Source: Enterovibrio paralichthyis
GTDB taxonomy: Bacteria > Pseudomonadota > Gammaproteobacteria > Enterobacterales > Vibrionaceae
Reading direction: 5' to 3'
NCBI RefSeq assembly: GCF_019209835.1
Contig: NZ_JAHUTS010000004.1
Span: 283,471 to 347,470, forward strand
Length of the DNA stretch: 64,000 bases
Shown: positions 8,994 to 18,315 of the stretch, in pieces
Numbering within the stretch: the stretch's first letter is position 1
Layout of the letters: each line of letters opens with the position of its first letter
Made by a program: the position numbers and the translations under genes
Notes under the pieces: generated by a model
Told to the model about the DNA's origin: nothing
The model's database searches: none
What the model saw: only the letters and a program-made list of their open reading frames with translations

Positions 8994-9227
8994 ATGGATG
9001 TGTTTTTATTCGTCGTGGTTTTGGTGGCATTGAATGTTGGCGCGAAGACATTGAAAAGTTTCCTCGATTACCGGGCTCAACTGCGAGAATTTGAAATTCA
9101 AAACCAACAACATGGACAAAGTGATGTACAGCAGGAGCTGGCAGTGCTGAAAAAGCGCGTGGAAGTGTTGGAGAAACTGGTGACAGATAAAGGGTACCAA
9201 CTCGACCAGAAAATTCGCTCGTTGTAA
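8994..9227 (+). CDS. PspB-like small membrane coiled-coil protein
   Basis: A 77-aa protein with one N-terminal membrane helix (VFLFVVVLVALNVGAKTL) followed by a charged helix with heptad spacing (LAVLKKRVEVLEKLVTDKGYQLDQKI). This is the architecture of phage-shock protein B-type membrane sensors. The CAAGGAGAATAAAC sequence before ATG is a strong ribosome site, so the gene is probably real despite its size. No pspA or pspC lies nearby, so a role in the classical Psp response is not shown. Confidence 0.7.
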   Translation: MDVFLFVVVLVALNVGAKTLKSFLDYRAQLREFEIQNQQHGQSDVQQELAVLKKRVEVLEKLVTDKGYQLDQKIRSL

Positions 9228-9230
9228 GGC

Positions 9231-9932
9231 TCAGCGGGCGAGATAGCGTCGCCGTTCTTTGTCGTCAAATTTTTCAATCGCATAACGAAGCATGGTTCTC
9301 GGCATCTGCTTCATGTGTGCATCGAGAAATGCTCTCAATAATGCCGTGTCCCTTTTCCCAACTTCTCTCAACATCCAGCCAGATACTTTGTGGATAAGGT
9401 CTTCTTTGTCTTCGAGTAGCATTTGCGCCAACTTCATGGTGTCGGAGTACTGGTTATTCCTGACAAAGGCAAACGTTGCCATCATGGCGATTCTGCGCTC
9501 CCAAAGTGACTGGGAATTGGCGAGTGTATAGAGATCTTCCTTTCCCTGATCCAGTAAATGCCCACCGACAATAATGTGTGCAGAGCAATCTACCAAATCC
9601 CAGTTATTGATGTGTTCAGTACGGGAAAGATAGAAGTCGTAAATCACCTTCTGGTTATCCGCAGACGAGGTTTTGAATTGCTCGGACAGCATAATAAGGG
9701 CCAGAAGCCGGACTTCATGCCACTCGCTTTTCAGTAAAATGGATGCGCTTTTGAGTGAAACATCGCGGTGCGCTTTGGCGAAGTGGCGGATCTCAGGCAC
9801 ACGTATGCCTAAAAACTTATCGCCATGGCCATATTCTCCCAATCCGCTTTTGAAGAATCTCGCCGAATGTGCCGCGATTTTGGGGTCACCGAGCGCCGTG
9901 AACTGCTCAATCAGTGTCTCTGCCGTTTCCAT
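9231..9932 (-). CDS. DNA alkylation repair protein, AlkD/AlkC-like HEAT repeats
   Basis: A 233-aa all-helical protein of the DNA alkylation repair family, whose members are glycosylases removing alkylated bases without flipping them out. Family blocks are FGIRVPEIR-like FLGIRVPEIRHFAK, SEWHEVRLLAL, the HINNWDLVDCSAHIIVGG segment, SLWERRIAMMATFAFVR, and HKVSGWMLREVGKRD. The ATG at 9932 has AGGAA just upstream and is preferred over the GTG at 9944. It is convergent with the PspB-like gene, with only 3 bp between the stops. It is a stand-alone gene. Confidence 0.88.
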   Translation of the reverse strand: METAETLIEQFTALGDPKIAAHSARFFKSGLGEYGHGDKFLGIRVPEIRHFAKAHRDVSLKSASILLKSEWHEVRLLALIMLSEQFKTSSADNQKVIYDFYLSRTEHINNWDLVDCSAHIIVGGHLLDQGKEDLYTLANSQSLWERRIAMMATFAFVRNNQYSDTMKLAQMLLEDKEDLIHKVSGWMLREVGKRDTALLRAFLDAHMKQMPRTMLRYAIEKFDDKERRRYLAR

Positions 9933-9944
9933 TATTTCCTGCAC

Positions 9945-10357
9945 TAATCAGTCACTTCCTTGGTAAAGCGTAGCAAACAATGTCGGTTTGCCCATTTGGG
10001 CTGTAGCGTCATGCCTTGAGCGGTTTTTATTAATGTGTTGCACAGTATGCTTGGCTCAAACGCAAATTCCTATCCTGAATACGCCGCAAATTCAGCGTGT
10101 AAATACGAATCCAGTCCAATTTTTCATCCTAGAAAGTTAACCAAATGCTGCTGTGATAATTTGCTCCCAATTTGAAGGGATGGCTGTGCATATAGTAACG
10201 GCGATTGTTTCAGGCAATGAGAAGCTGTTGAGTGATAAAGATTTTTGAGGTTGTTCCCATTTAGTTAGGCAGCTCACTCCAATCAAAAAATATGCCTGTA
10301 ACCGGAATCATCCACGTGCTAAGTGGCTGCATTTTTTTACGATAAGGATTCGACACC
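9945..10357. other. Intergenic region before the chitinase
   Basis: About 410 bp with no coding frame. It holds the divergent promoters of the alkylation-repair gene and the chitinase. A ribosome site (ATAAGGATTCGACACC) precedes the chitinase ATG. No clear operator was seen. Confidence 0.4.
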
Positions 10358-12766
10358 ATGAAACAAACGGCTTTACTCACCGCCTTAATGGGGGCGAGCT
10401 TTATGGCTCAGGGCGCTGTAACCATGAACCCGCAACCTGATCCAGAAAACCCCGGTGGTTATGTGCTGTTGCGCTCTGAGGTACAGGCAGCGGAAGCAGC
10501 GAAGAAAAATGATCCAATGTACGACGTGTGGGCAAAAGCGCTTGAAACACTGCCTAATGACATCGTAAACGGCATTGAAGAAGGCCTGGCGACCAACCCG
10601 GACAACGTAAAACGTGTTGAGCGCGTATTCCCACGTTCTGACTGGGATTTCCTCACCCATATGGCGGCTCCTGAATATACCTACACCCGCTTCCTGCGTG
10701 CGATTGGTAAATTCCCTGCATTCTGTGGCGAGTACACAGACGGACGCGACTCTGATGCGCTGTGTAAGAAATCAATCATTACCGCCTTTGCGCATTTTGC
10801 CCAGGAAACCGGTGGCCACATTGCCGTCGATAACGTCTGGGACAACCCACTGGGTCTGGAAGAGTGGCAACAGGCGCTAGTTCACGTGCGCGAAATGGGC
10901 TGGTCTGAAGGTCAACCAGGTTACACCACGGGATGTGGCCAGAACGATTGGCAAAACGCTCGCTGGCCGTGTGCGCCAGGGCAAGGTTACTTTGGCCGTG
11001 GCGCCAAGCAACTTTCCTATCACTTCAACTATGGTCCTTTCTCTGAGGTGATGTTTGATGGTGACGCGACCGTGTTGCTGAATGACCCTGCGCAGGTAGC
11101 AGATTCCTGGCTGAACATGGCTTCAGCGATTTGGTTCTATCTGACACCTCAGGCGCCAAAACCGGCAATGCTGCATGTCATCGACCGTACCTGGGTACCG
11201 TCCCAACGTGAAAAAGACGCGGGCATTGGTTATGGCTTTGGTACCACCATCAATATCATTAACGGTGGTATTGAGTGTGGCGAACACAACAAAGACAAAG
11301 GTCAGCCTGTTAACCGCGTTCGTTACTACGAAGGTTTGGTGAAACACTTCAACATCAAGCTGGAGGCTGATGAAGTCAGCACCTGTTGGCAGCAAACCCC
11401 ATACGGTAGCCTGAACCTGAATGGCGCGACAGACGTGCTTTACACCAACTGGGAGCAAGACTATACCTATTCACCGGATTGGCCAGTTTCGTTCCAATGT
11501 AAGCTGGTGGGTTATCAAACCGCTTACTCTGCGCTGGTTGACGGCGACTATGAAGCTTGTGTAACCAACAAATACGGTTCACACCAAGGCTACCCTGACG
11601 TCCGTGTTGTTGACGATTTGGGCCCAACAGATGGTAAACCTGTCTTCAAAGGCGTCACCAACACCCGTGTTCGCCAGAATGCAACGTTTGACCCAATGGC
11701 TGGTGTTACCGCTATAGACAAGGAAGACGGTGACCTGACTCCACGTATTGCGGTTGAAGGCAAAGTAGACACTTCACGTCTGGGCACAACCGGTCTGGTT
11801 TACACCGTGACAGACAAAGACGGCAATGTGACCAAAGCTAACCGTACCGTGGAAGTGTTCAGCGAGAAACCGGTATTCACCGGCGTTGAAAAAGTCTCTG
11901 TGAAAGTGGGTGATGTATTTGACGCCATGGCCGGTGTTCGTGCACAGGATGCGGAAGATGGTGACCTGACTAAAGCCATCAAACTGGAAGGTAAAGTGAA
12001 TACAGCAGTTGCTGGTGATTACCGTCTGGTTTATTCGGTTACCGACAGCGCAGGTCAGACTGTGAAAGTGGAACGCGTTGTTTCAGTGACTGCCGGTGGT
12101 GGTGAAAGCTGTGGCACTGCTTGGGATAAATCAACGGTATACAACACCGGTGATATTGTCAGCCACAACGGTAAAACCTGGAAAGCCGGGTGGTGGACAA
12201 GTGGTCAGGAGCCAGGCACTACAGGTCAATGGGGTGTATGGCAGGAAGTGGGTAGCAGCGATTGTGGCGGTTCGGTAGACCCAGAACCAACACCGTCTCT
12301 GACACTGTCTGGCGTGCAATCTGAGTACGTACTTTCAAATGGCAGCGCAACCCTGGGCTTGACCCTGAAAACAGCAACAGCAATGGATGTGACTGTGCTG
12401 GTCACCAACAGCAAAGGCGTAGCCGTAGCGGGTGGTTCAACGGTTGTGAAAGTGGAAGGGACTAAAGCAGTTTCGCTACAACTTTCTGGCATGGTTGCTG
12501 GTCAGTATAAAGTGGATGTGAAAAGCGATGGCCTGAGCCAGACAGCGATGTTCACCGCGAAGGAAGAAGGCACAGTGAATCCACCAGAGCCAGGTAAATA
12601 CCCAGCGTATGCGGCAGGTACTGCTTATGCTGCGGGAGATAAAGTGACAGGTACTGATGGTAACACTTACGAGTGTAAACCTTGGCCTTTCACTGGCTGG
12701 TGTGCCAACGCATCTTATGCGCCGGGTGAAACGCCATTCTGGACTGACGCCTGGGACAAAATCTGA
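10358..12766 (+). CDS. Secreted GH19 chitinase with Ig-like and chitin-binding domains
   Basis: An 802-aa secreted chitin hydrolase. Signal peptide MKQTALLTALMGASFMAQG. The GH19 catalytic domain (about residues 80-340) contains AFAHFAQETGGH with the catalytic glutamate, GQGYFGRGAKQLSYHFNYG and the NIINGGIECG block. Two bacterial Ig-like DUF5011-type repeats follow (each with VRQNATFDPMAGV or VKVGDVFDAMAGV and EDGDLT). A CBM5/12 domain with aromatic binding residues comes next (YNTGDIVSHNGKTWKAGWW), then a linker domain and a C-terminal module with TAYAAGDKVTGTDGNTYECKP resembling a second chitin-binding domain. It is monocistronic and fits a chitin-degrading marine lifestyle. Confidence 0.93.
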   Translation: MKQTALLTALMGASFMAQGAVTMNPQPDPENPGGYVLLRSEVQAAEAAKKNDPMYDVWAKALETLPNDIVNGIEEGLATNPDNVKRVERVFPRSDWDFLTHMAAPEYTYTRFLRAIGKFPAFCGEYTDGRDSDALCKKSIITAFAHFAQETGGHIAVDNVWDNPLGLEEWQQALVHVREMGWSEGQPGYTTGCGQNDWQNARWPCAPGQGYFGRGAKQLSYHFNYGPFSEVMFDGDATVLLNDPAQVADSWLNMASAIWFYLTPQAPKPAMLHVIDRTWVPSQREKDAGIGYGFGTTINIINGGIECGEHNKDKGQPVNRVRYYEGLVKHFNIKLEADEVSTCWQQTPYGSLNLNGATDVLYTNWEQDYTYSPDWPVSFQCKLVGYQTAYSALVDGDYEACVTNKYGSHQGYPDVRVVDDLGPTDGKPVFKGVTNTRVRQNATFDPMAGVTAIDKEDGDLTPRIAVEGKVDTSRLGTTGLVYTVTDKDGNVTKANRTVEVFSEKPVFTGVEKVSVKVGDVFDAMAGVRAQDAEDGDLTKAIKLEGKVNTAVAGDYRLVYSVTDSAGQTVKVERVVSVTAGGGESCGTAWDKSTVYNTGDIVSHNGKTWKAGWWTSGQEPGTTGQWGVWQEVGSSDCGGSVDPEPTPSLTLSGVQSEYVLSNGSATLGLTLKTATAMDVTVLVTNSKGVAVAGGSTVVKVEGTKAVSLQLSGMVAGQYKVDVKSDGLSQTAMFTAKEEGTVNPPEPGKYPAYAAGTAYAAGDKVTGTDGNTYECKPWPFTGWCANASYAPGETPFWTDAWDKI

Positions 12767-12785
12767 TTCATAGGAAATTAAGACC

Positions 12786-12816
12786 AAAGCTCTCGTTTAT
12801 CGGGAGCTTTTTTTTC
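12786..12816 (+). terminator. Intrinsic terminator after the chitinase gene
   Basis: AAAGCTC...GGGAGCTTTTTTTT stem-loop and T-run, 19 bases after the stop. Confidence 0.85.
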
Positions 12817-13024
12817 GCTTTTTTCCTGACATTTGGGACAGACGCGGTGAGTCGAGTGAAGGTGCAATTAATTGTATATTGAGAGTGTTTATTTTAATCG
12901 ATTGATTTGTATGTCAATTGCGCGGAATTAGCGCATCAGGGGTGGGTAAAAAACGAGCTGGGAAAGGAGTTTTCGAGGTTGTAATCTGACAAAAGGTATC
13001 ACAAAAAAATTAGGAATATCAGGC

Positions 13025-13091
13025 TTGTTTAAAAAATTTCTGTTCCTATAATGCTGAAAACCGGAGCGTCTGCCAACGCTCCGGTTTTTTT
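13025..13091 (+). promoter_or_regulatory. Promoter abutting a terminator hairpin upstream of guaC
   Basis: TTGTTT (13025-13030), 16 bp, TATAAT (13047-13052), then a perfect hairpin ACCGGAGCG/CGCTCCGGT (13060-13085) with seven Ts. Transcription from this promoter would begin at the foot of the hairpin and could end there. It may control guaC by attenuation, or may simply terminate something upstream. The preceding 240 bp (12817-13056) show no gene. Confidence 0.5.
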
Positions 13092-13192
13092 GTGCCTGCT
13101 CGCTGGTTAAGTATTAAGCTGTCTGCCAACAGCAAAACACTCAGAGAGCAAATGTCCGAAAGGGCATGTCTTAATTTGGAAAGGAAAGACAA

Positions 13193-14236
13193 ATGCGTAT
13201 CGAACAAGACTTGAAGTTGGGTTTCAAAGATGTACTGTTTCGCCCGAAACGTTCTACCCTAAAAAGCCGTTCTCAAGTTGAATTAACCCGCGAGTTTACT
13301 TTCAAACATAGCGGTCGTCAATGGTCTGGTGTTCCAGTTATTGCTGCAAACATGGATTCTGTTGGTTCTTTCGACATGGCGAAAGCACTGGCTGAACATG
13401 GCTGTATGACTGCAGTTCACAAACACTACACCGTTGAAGACTGGGCGGCATTCGTCTCTGCGTCTGATGCGCAAGTGCTGAACAATGTCATGGTTTCTAC
13501 CGGTACCTCAGAAGCTGACTTTGAGAAAACCAAAGACATTATGGCGTTGTCTGACGAGCTGATCTTCATCTGTATCGACATCGCAAACGGCTACTCTGAG
13601 CATCTGGTTCAGTACGTACAGAAAGTACGTGAAGCGTTCCCAACCAAAGTGATCAGTGCAGGTAACGTGGTTACCGGTGACATGGTTGAAGAGCTGATCC
13701 TAGCAGGTGCAGACATCGTTAAAGTGGGTATCGGCCCTGGTTCTGTGTGTACTACCCGCGTGAAAACCGGTGTGGGTTACCCGCAACTGTCTGCAATCAT
13801 CGAATGTGCTGACGCAGCGCACGGCCTGGGTGGTCGTATCATCGGTGACGGCGGCTGTTCTTGCGCCGGTGACGTAGCAAAAGCTTTCGGTGGCGGTGCT
13901 GATTTCGTGATGCTGGGCGGTATGCTGGCCGGTCACGAAGAAAGCGGCGGCGAGCTGATTGAGCAAGACGGTAAAACGTTCATGAAGTTCTATGGTATGT
14001 CTTCACAGTCAGCGATGGACAAACACTCAGGTGGTGTTGCGAAATACCGCGCTGCAGAAGGTAAAACCGTTCTGCTGCCATTCCGCGGTTCAGTGCACAA
14101 CACCATCGCCGACATCCTTGGCGGCGTACGCTCTACCTGTACTTACGTAGGTGCAGCCCAGTTGAAAGAACTGACTAAGCGCACGACGTTTATCCGCGTT
14201 CAAGAGCAAGAAAACAACGTATTCGGTCGTGAGTAA
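13193..14236 (+). CDS. guaC: GMP reductase GuaC
   Basis: A 347-aa enzyme converting GMP to IMP with NADPH, part of purine salvage. It has the IMPDH/GMPR barrel: PVIAANMDSVG, the active-site loop GIGPGSVCTTRVKTGVG with the catalytic Cys, DGGCSCAGDVAKAFGGGADFVMLGGM, and the YGMSSQSAM flap. Length and motifs match the E. coli-type enzyme. GGAAAGGAAAGACAA precedes ATG. The gene is complete, and the transposon lies 21 bp beyond its stop. Its last codons (14177-14208) are the target of the transposon's own guide RNA. Confidence 0.96.
   Translation: MRIEQDLKLGFKDVLFRPKRSTLKSRSQVELTREFTFKHSGRQWSGVPVIAANMDSVGSFDMAKALAEHGCMTAVHKHYTVEDWAAFVSASDAQVLNNVMVSTGTSEADFEKTKDIMALSDELIFICIDIANGYSEHLVQYVQKVREAFPTKVISAGNVVTGDMVEELILAGADIVKVGIGPGSVCTTRVKTGVGYPQLSAIIECADAAHGLGGRIIGDGGCSCAGDVAKAFGGGADFVMLGGMLAGHEESGGELIEQDGKTFMKFYGMSSQSAMDKHSGGVAKYRAAEGKTVLLPFRGSVHNTIADILGGVRSTCTYVGAAQLKELTKRTTFIRVQEQENNVFGRE
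14177..14208 (+). other. Protospacer for the CAST homing guide (attachment site)
   Basis: 32 bp inside guaC encoding KRTTFIRVQEQ. It matches the solo spacer (23939-23970, minus strand) at 26/32 positions. Mismatches are at 3, 6, 9, 12, 18 and 30, all third codon positions and all synonymous. The 5' flanking dinucleotide is CT, compatible with the relaxed CN PAM known for type I-F3. The PAM-distal end is 49 bp from the transposon end. Confidence 0.93.
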
Positions 14237-14252
14237 TCACGCCTTTTTGAAC

Positions 14253-14257
14253 CGCCG
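14253..14257. repeat. Left target-site duplication CGCCG
   Basis: Five bases directly before the TGT end of the transposon, repeated exactly at 37293-37297 after its ACA end. A 5-bp duplication is the rule for Tn7-like elements. Confidence 0.95.
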
Positions 14258-14380
14258 TGTAAAAACAACCATGCGTTGAACTAAAACAACCAAACCTTGA
14301 AACTAAGACAACCATACCTTGAGAGCGTTTAAAAAGTGTACCACACTTTGTACGGTTTACTACGGTATGGTTGTTTTTTA
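14258..14380. promoter_or_regulatory. Transposon end next to guaC with TnsB-binding repeats
   Basis: Three direct repeats with core ACAACCA (14261-14277, 14283-14299, 14305-14321) and one inverted copy (TATGGTTGT within 14363-14380) that overlaps the tnsA start codon. TnsB bound there could repress tnsABC, as an inference. The end begins TGTAAAAACAACC. Confidence 0.88.
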
Positions 14381-15015
14381 TGAGTGTCAAAAAGCGAGTC
14401 CTCAGAAACTCCAAAGTCAAAAACATTTCCCGATTTGTCAGTCTTAAAACAGACTCCGTGCAAATGACTGAATCAGATCTTGAATTCGATGCCTGTTTCC
14501 ACTTTGAATTCTCTCCTCAGATAAAAACGTTCGAAACACAGCCATTAGGCTTTAAATATCAGCTAAATGGTCGTTTGCATCGTTACACTCCCGATGTGCT
14601 TTGCCATTTTTTCGATGGCTATGCTTCTTACTATGAAGTCAAACCTAAGTGGATAACTCAACAAGATGAGTTTTTAGAAAAATTTGAGGCTCAGAGACAT
14701 CATGCATTGTCTATTGGCCACGACCTAAAAATATTGACGGAAGAAGATATCCAGGTTTACCCGCTACTAGACAATTTAAAAATCATCCACCGATATGCAT
14801 GTTCAGATCGCCTCGATGATGTTCAGATACGACTTCTTAAATTATTCCAAAGATATGGAGAGTTGAGAGTTTCACAAGTTTTGAGCAACAGCGAAGGAAA
14901 ACCAACAATTATTTTGCCCGCATTGTATGACCTAATTGCGAAGAAACTCCTTGAGTTAGATTGGCATAGTCCTATCAACCATGAAACGCTAATTTGGGCA
15001 GGTAGCAAGGCATGA
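14380..15015 (+). CDS. tnsA: Transposase subunit TnsA (endonuclease-like)
   Basis: The TnsA nuclease cuts the 5' ends of the transposon so that it leaves by cut-and-paste. The ATG at 14380 begins MSVKKRVLRNS; the upstream TTG at 14371 falls inside a TnsB site and is less likely. The restriction-endonuclease-like core has D72 (RYTPDVL) and the E86-V-K88 pair (YYEVKPKW), with a candidate third acidic residue at E43. A C-terminal helical domain that contacts TnsB/TnsC follows. At 211 aa it is of normal size for I-F3 TnsA. The stop overlaps the tnsB start (ATGA). Confidence 0.94.
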   Translation: MSVKKRVLRNSKVKNISRFVSLKTDSVQMTESDLEFDACFHFEFSPQIKTFETQPLGFKYQLNGRLHRYTPDVLCHFFDGYASYYEVKPKWITQQDEFLEKFEAQRHHALSIGHDLKILTEEDIQVYPLLDNLKIIHRYACSDRLDDVQIRLLKLFQRYGELRVSQVLSNSEGKPTIILPALYDLIAKKLLELDWHSPINHETLIWAGSKA

Positions 15016-16889
15016 GTGATGATACTGGAGGTTCTCATGATTTCGGGAGCTTCTTTCCCCAAAAAGATAGCAATACGTCGGAACCCAAAATTTCCGTCGG
15101 TGTGGCATTTGGAGAAGAACTCAAAGAAGCTTATACCGACATATTTGCTTTTGATGAAAAGAGAAGAGACGAAGCAATTTATAGATACAATATATTAGAT
15201 GCTCTTGTGGATATTCATGGGCCTAATATGACCAAAAAGAACATCATGCAATCTAAGGTGTTTCTTGAGGAAAAATTTGGTCAAAATGTGCCATCTTCAT
15301 CATCAATCTGGCGCTATTGGAAGTCTTTTAAAGAGTCAGAATTTAAGCTCTCTTCCCTGATACCAGACGTGACGAAGGGGAATCGGAGCCAGCGAGTTCC
15401 AGTTGAGGCTGAGGAATACATTGAGAGTGCTATTCGTTCATTTTTTTCAGAAGAATCACCGACGATACAGCAAGCTTATATTGTTTTGGAAACAGAAATA
15501 GATCGACATAATGAATGCCATGATACGAAATTAAAAACTCCGTTGTCACTAGAGGGTTTTAGAAAACGGATAGTTAAGACCCCGGATTATGACAAGCTAC
15601 TCATTAAAAAAGGGAAGAAAGCGGCTGATGCATTTTATAATAAAGTAGGGCAAAGACCTGAAACCACTCGTGTATTACAACGAGTTGAAGCAGACCATAC
15701 AAGATTGGACCTATTCGTTATCGACGAGGCACGATCTATTCCCCTTGGTCGACCTTGGCTAACTTTGCTCTTTGACACGCATACTAAAAGCGTTGTAGGC
15801 TTTTATCTTGGCTTTGAGCCGCCAAGTTATTTATCCGTTTCTTTGGCTTTAGAGAATGCCATCTTACCTAAAGACTATGTTAGAGAACTTTATCCGGAAG
15901 TTCAGAACACTTGGCCATGTTATGGCATACCTGAACACTTAGTCGTTGATAATGGTGCTGAATTCAACAGCAAAGACTTTGTGACAGCGTGTAAAACACT
16001 TCACATAAAAGTCAAAAAAAATCCTGTGAAGAAGCCTTGGCTAAAAGGCGCCGTGGAAAGATATTTTCGCACAATCAATAACAAGCTTTTATCTGGTATT
16101 CCAGGAAAAAGCTTCACCAACATTTTTGCTCGTGGTGATTATGATCCGCAAAAAAATGCGATTATCACTCACAATCAGTTAATGAAAATTATCCACGTTT
16201 GGCTTATCGACGTCTATCAATCAAGTCCGAACTGCCTAGAAACAAACATACCCAACCTAGCTTGGTCTGAATCGATAAAAAGTGCGATTCCCCCTAGGCC
16301 TTTCAAAGGAACTAGCGATGAGTTACGGTTTAATCTAGGTAAGAATGCAGAAGTTTCTTTAAACAAAAATGGCATTCAATTTAAAAAAACTCTTCGCTAT
16401 TCAAGTCGCACTCTAGCACTTTATTTTGGTAAGCATAGTTTTAAAGGAAAGAGTATTAAGGTAAGGATTAAATACGATCCTACGAACATGGGAAAAATCT
16501 ATGTTCTAGACATGGATAAGAATGAGTTTTTCGCTGTCGAATCTGTGAATCCTGATTATGCCTATTCTGTTTCGGAGTGGCTGCATAAGGTGTGTTGTGA
16601 TTTTGCCCGAAGCCATATTCGGAAAAACTATGTTCACAAAGATGTTGTTAAAGCTTGGCGAGTTATATTTGATACGATTTATGATGCGTTTCATTCTAGA
16701 AGTGAGAAAAAATCCAACTTGGGAATTAGAGATGCCTCAAAGTCTAAAAGGGTATTAGAACATGCTATGCGAACTAAATCGGATGTTCAACCTCAGGAGA
16801 ATTTACTTGATGAAGATGAAATCGATTGGGGGGTGGAAGTGAATACTGATGGATGGAAAATTGATTCTGTCCAAGGGGAAGTTAAATGA
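15012..16889 (+). CDS. tnsB: Transposase subunit TnsB (DDE)
   Basis: The 625-aa DDE transposase that binds the end repeats and joins 3' ends to target DNA. The catalytic triad can be read: D228 in VEADHTRLD, D313 in LVVDNGAEF and E349 in KGAVERYFRT, with the 35-residue D-E spacing of the rve family. N-terminal helix-turn-helix regions precede the core, and a beta-barrel plus an acidic C-terminal tail (about 590-625), which contacts TnsC in this family, follow. It is translationally coupled to tnsA and tnsC by 4-bp overlaps. No frameshift. Confidence 0.96.
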   Translation: MSDDTGGSHDFGSFFPQKDSNTSEPKISVGVAFGEELKEAYTDIFAFDEKRRDEAIYRYNILDALVDIHGPNMTKKNIMQSKVFLEEKFGQNVPSSSSIWRYWKSFKESEFKLSSLIPDVTKGNRSQRVPVEAEEYIESAIRSFFSEESPTIQQAYIVLETEIDRHNECHDTKLKTPLSLEGFRKRIVKTPDYDKLLIKKGKKAADAFYNKVGQRPETTRVLQRVEADHTRLDLFVIDEARSIPLGRPWLTLLFDTHTKSVVGFYLGFEPPSYLSVSLALENAILPKDYVRELYPEVQNTWPCYGIPEHLVVDNGAEFNSKDFVTACKTLHIKVKKNPVKKPWLKGAVERYFRTINNKLLSGIPGKSFTNIFARGDYDPQKNAIITHNQLMKIIHVWLIDVYQSSPNCLETNIPNLAWSESIKSAIPPRPFKGTSDELRFNLGKNAEVSLNKNGIQFKKTLRYSSRTLALYFGKHSFKGKSIKVRIKYDPTNMGKIYVLDMDKNEFFAVESVNPDYAYSVSEWLHKVCCDFARSHIRKNYVHKDVVKAWRVIFDTIYDAFHSRSEKKSNLGIRDASKSKRVLEHAMRTKSDVQPQENLLDEDEIDWGVEVNTDGWKIDSVQGEVK

Positions 16890-17872
16890 ACGATAAGGGA
16901 AGTCAGTATCAAAAAGTGAAGAGAATTTTTATCTGTGATAGCCAGATAAATGAAATTTTGGCAGATATACAAGAATGTAGAGAAGATAGTGATCGTATAT
17001 CTGAGCCTGAATGCATGATTGTTGTTGGAGATAGCGGCTCAGGAAAAACCACAATCATAGATAAGTACCTAATGGATAACCCAAGAAAAGAAGGCGTCGA
17101 TGGATCTGTTATCCCTATTCTATCTACATCTTTACCTGCCAATGCAAACCCAATTACTGCTTCAGAAAGCTTGCTGTCAGCAATGGGAGACCCATTCGCT
17201 TTTGGTCGGGGAAGGGATCCTGCCGAACTGATGAAAAGCGTTATAGATTTGCTTCGGGAATGCTGTGTCGAACTCATCATTATTGATGAGTTTCAGCATA
17301 TGATAGATAGAAGAAGTAAGGATGTCCTCCATAATGTGGCAGACTGGCTGAAGATGATAATTATTCAGTCTAAAGTGCCCGTTGTCTTGTTCGGTATGCC
17401 ATATTCAACAGTTATATTAGATGCTAATCATCAATTACTCGGTAGATTCGAATCACAGCATCACTTACAGCCATTTAGAGTAAAAAAACAAGAGGAACTT
17501 ACGAGATATAAAACATTTTTAACGTTGGTTGATCAGGCTTTACCATTCGGAAATAGCTCGAATTTGGCTTCAGAAGAAATGATGAAGCGAATTTACGTTT
17601 TTTCTAAAGGAAACATGCGACTGATCAGACGCCTTATCAACAAAGCATCGAAACTTGCTCTCATCGATGGTTCGCAGCACATATCGTTACAACATCTATC
17701 GCTAGCAGCACCAAAAGTAAGTCGCGGAGCCTGTGCTCTAGTGAACCCTTTTATTGTTGATATTAAGAAGTTGAAGGTAGTCGAGCCACCGATTGATGTT
17801 GGTTGGGAGAATTACCTATCGTCAAAGATAGATGACGATAGAAAATTTACGCCTAAAGAAGCACTTGGTTAA
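16886..17872 (+). CDS. tnsC: AAA+ regulator TnsC
   Basis: A 328-aa ATPase that forms filaments on the DNA marked by TniQ-Cascade and activates TnsAB. Walker A GDSGSGKT at about 48-55, Walker B ELIIIDE at about 129-135, sensor region PVVLFGMPYS and an arginine-rich lid (MRLIRRLINKAS). Size and motifs fit TniB/TnsC of CRISPR-associated Tn7 elements. It overlaps tnsB by 4 bp and is the last gene of the operon. Confidence 0.95.
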   Translation: MNDKGSQYQKVKRIFICDSQINEILADIQECREDSDRISEPECMIVVGDSGSGKTTIIDKYLMDNPRKEGVDGSVIPILSTSLPANANPITASESLLSAMGDPFAFGRGRDPAELMKSVIDLLRECCVELIIIDEFQHMIDRRSKDVLHNVADWLKMIIIQSKVPVVLFGMPYSTVILDANHQLLGRFESQHHLQPFRVKKQEELTRYKTFLTLVDQALPFGNSSNLASEEMMKRIYVFSKGNMRLIRRLINKASKLALIDGSQHISLQHLSLAAPKVSRGACALVNPFIVDIKKLKVVEPPIDVGWENYLSSKIDDDRKFTPKEALG

Positions 17873-18081
17873 GTGCGTTGAACGTGAATTCTCCTGCTCA
17901 GTTTACAAGCGTCATTGGTGGCCCTGAAACTCAAAACGGGACAAGAATCAGTTAGACCATATGCTCTAAATGTTCTTCTTCGGATAACTTGAATTTGGGT
18001 CAGTGATCATGTTGTGTCTGGAAAACGGGCTTGTTCAATACCCAGATAAAGTGTCGGCTATGTGACACTTATTCATTTTTG
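17873..18081. other. Non-coding stretch after tnsC
   Basis: About 210 bp with no gene on either strand. No strong terminator was recognised. Confidence 0.35.
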
Positions 18082-18204
18082 TTATGTGAATTTTTTATAG
18101 CGCTGAAGGTTAATCTCACCACCAAACATAGAACTGATATTTACAACCACTTTGTATAGAATTAACGCAACAAAAGATGAAATTGTTAAAACATCCATTA
18201 CCAT
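18082..18204 (-). CDS. Possible 40-aa membrane microprotein
   Basis: Reads MVMDVLTISSFVALILYK, then a short polar tail ending YKKFT. The start is preceded by GGAGG with 8-nt spacing, the best ribosome site in this region, and the first 25 residues form one hydrophobic segment. No family is recognised. It lies between tnsC and the pentapeptide-repeat gene and could be a toxin-like or regulatory peptide, but nothing in the sequence shows this. Confidence 0.5.
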   Translation of the reverse strand: MVMDVLTISSFVALILYKVVVNISSMFGGEINLQRYKKFT

Positions 18205-18315
18205 AGGCAATACCTCCACTAACTTTGAAACAATTAACGCTGTAACCCCGCATCAGTCCGTAGACTAGCATTAACCGTTAGCACCAGAGTTCTATGGGTG
18301 GCAAGACCGGGGGAT

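Noticed and set aside
8903..9094. 63-codon open frame upstream of the PspB-like gene
   Set aside because: Overlaps the PspB-like gene in another frame, which has a much better ribosome site and a membrane-helix/coiled-coil pattern.
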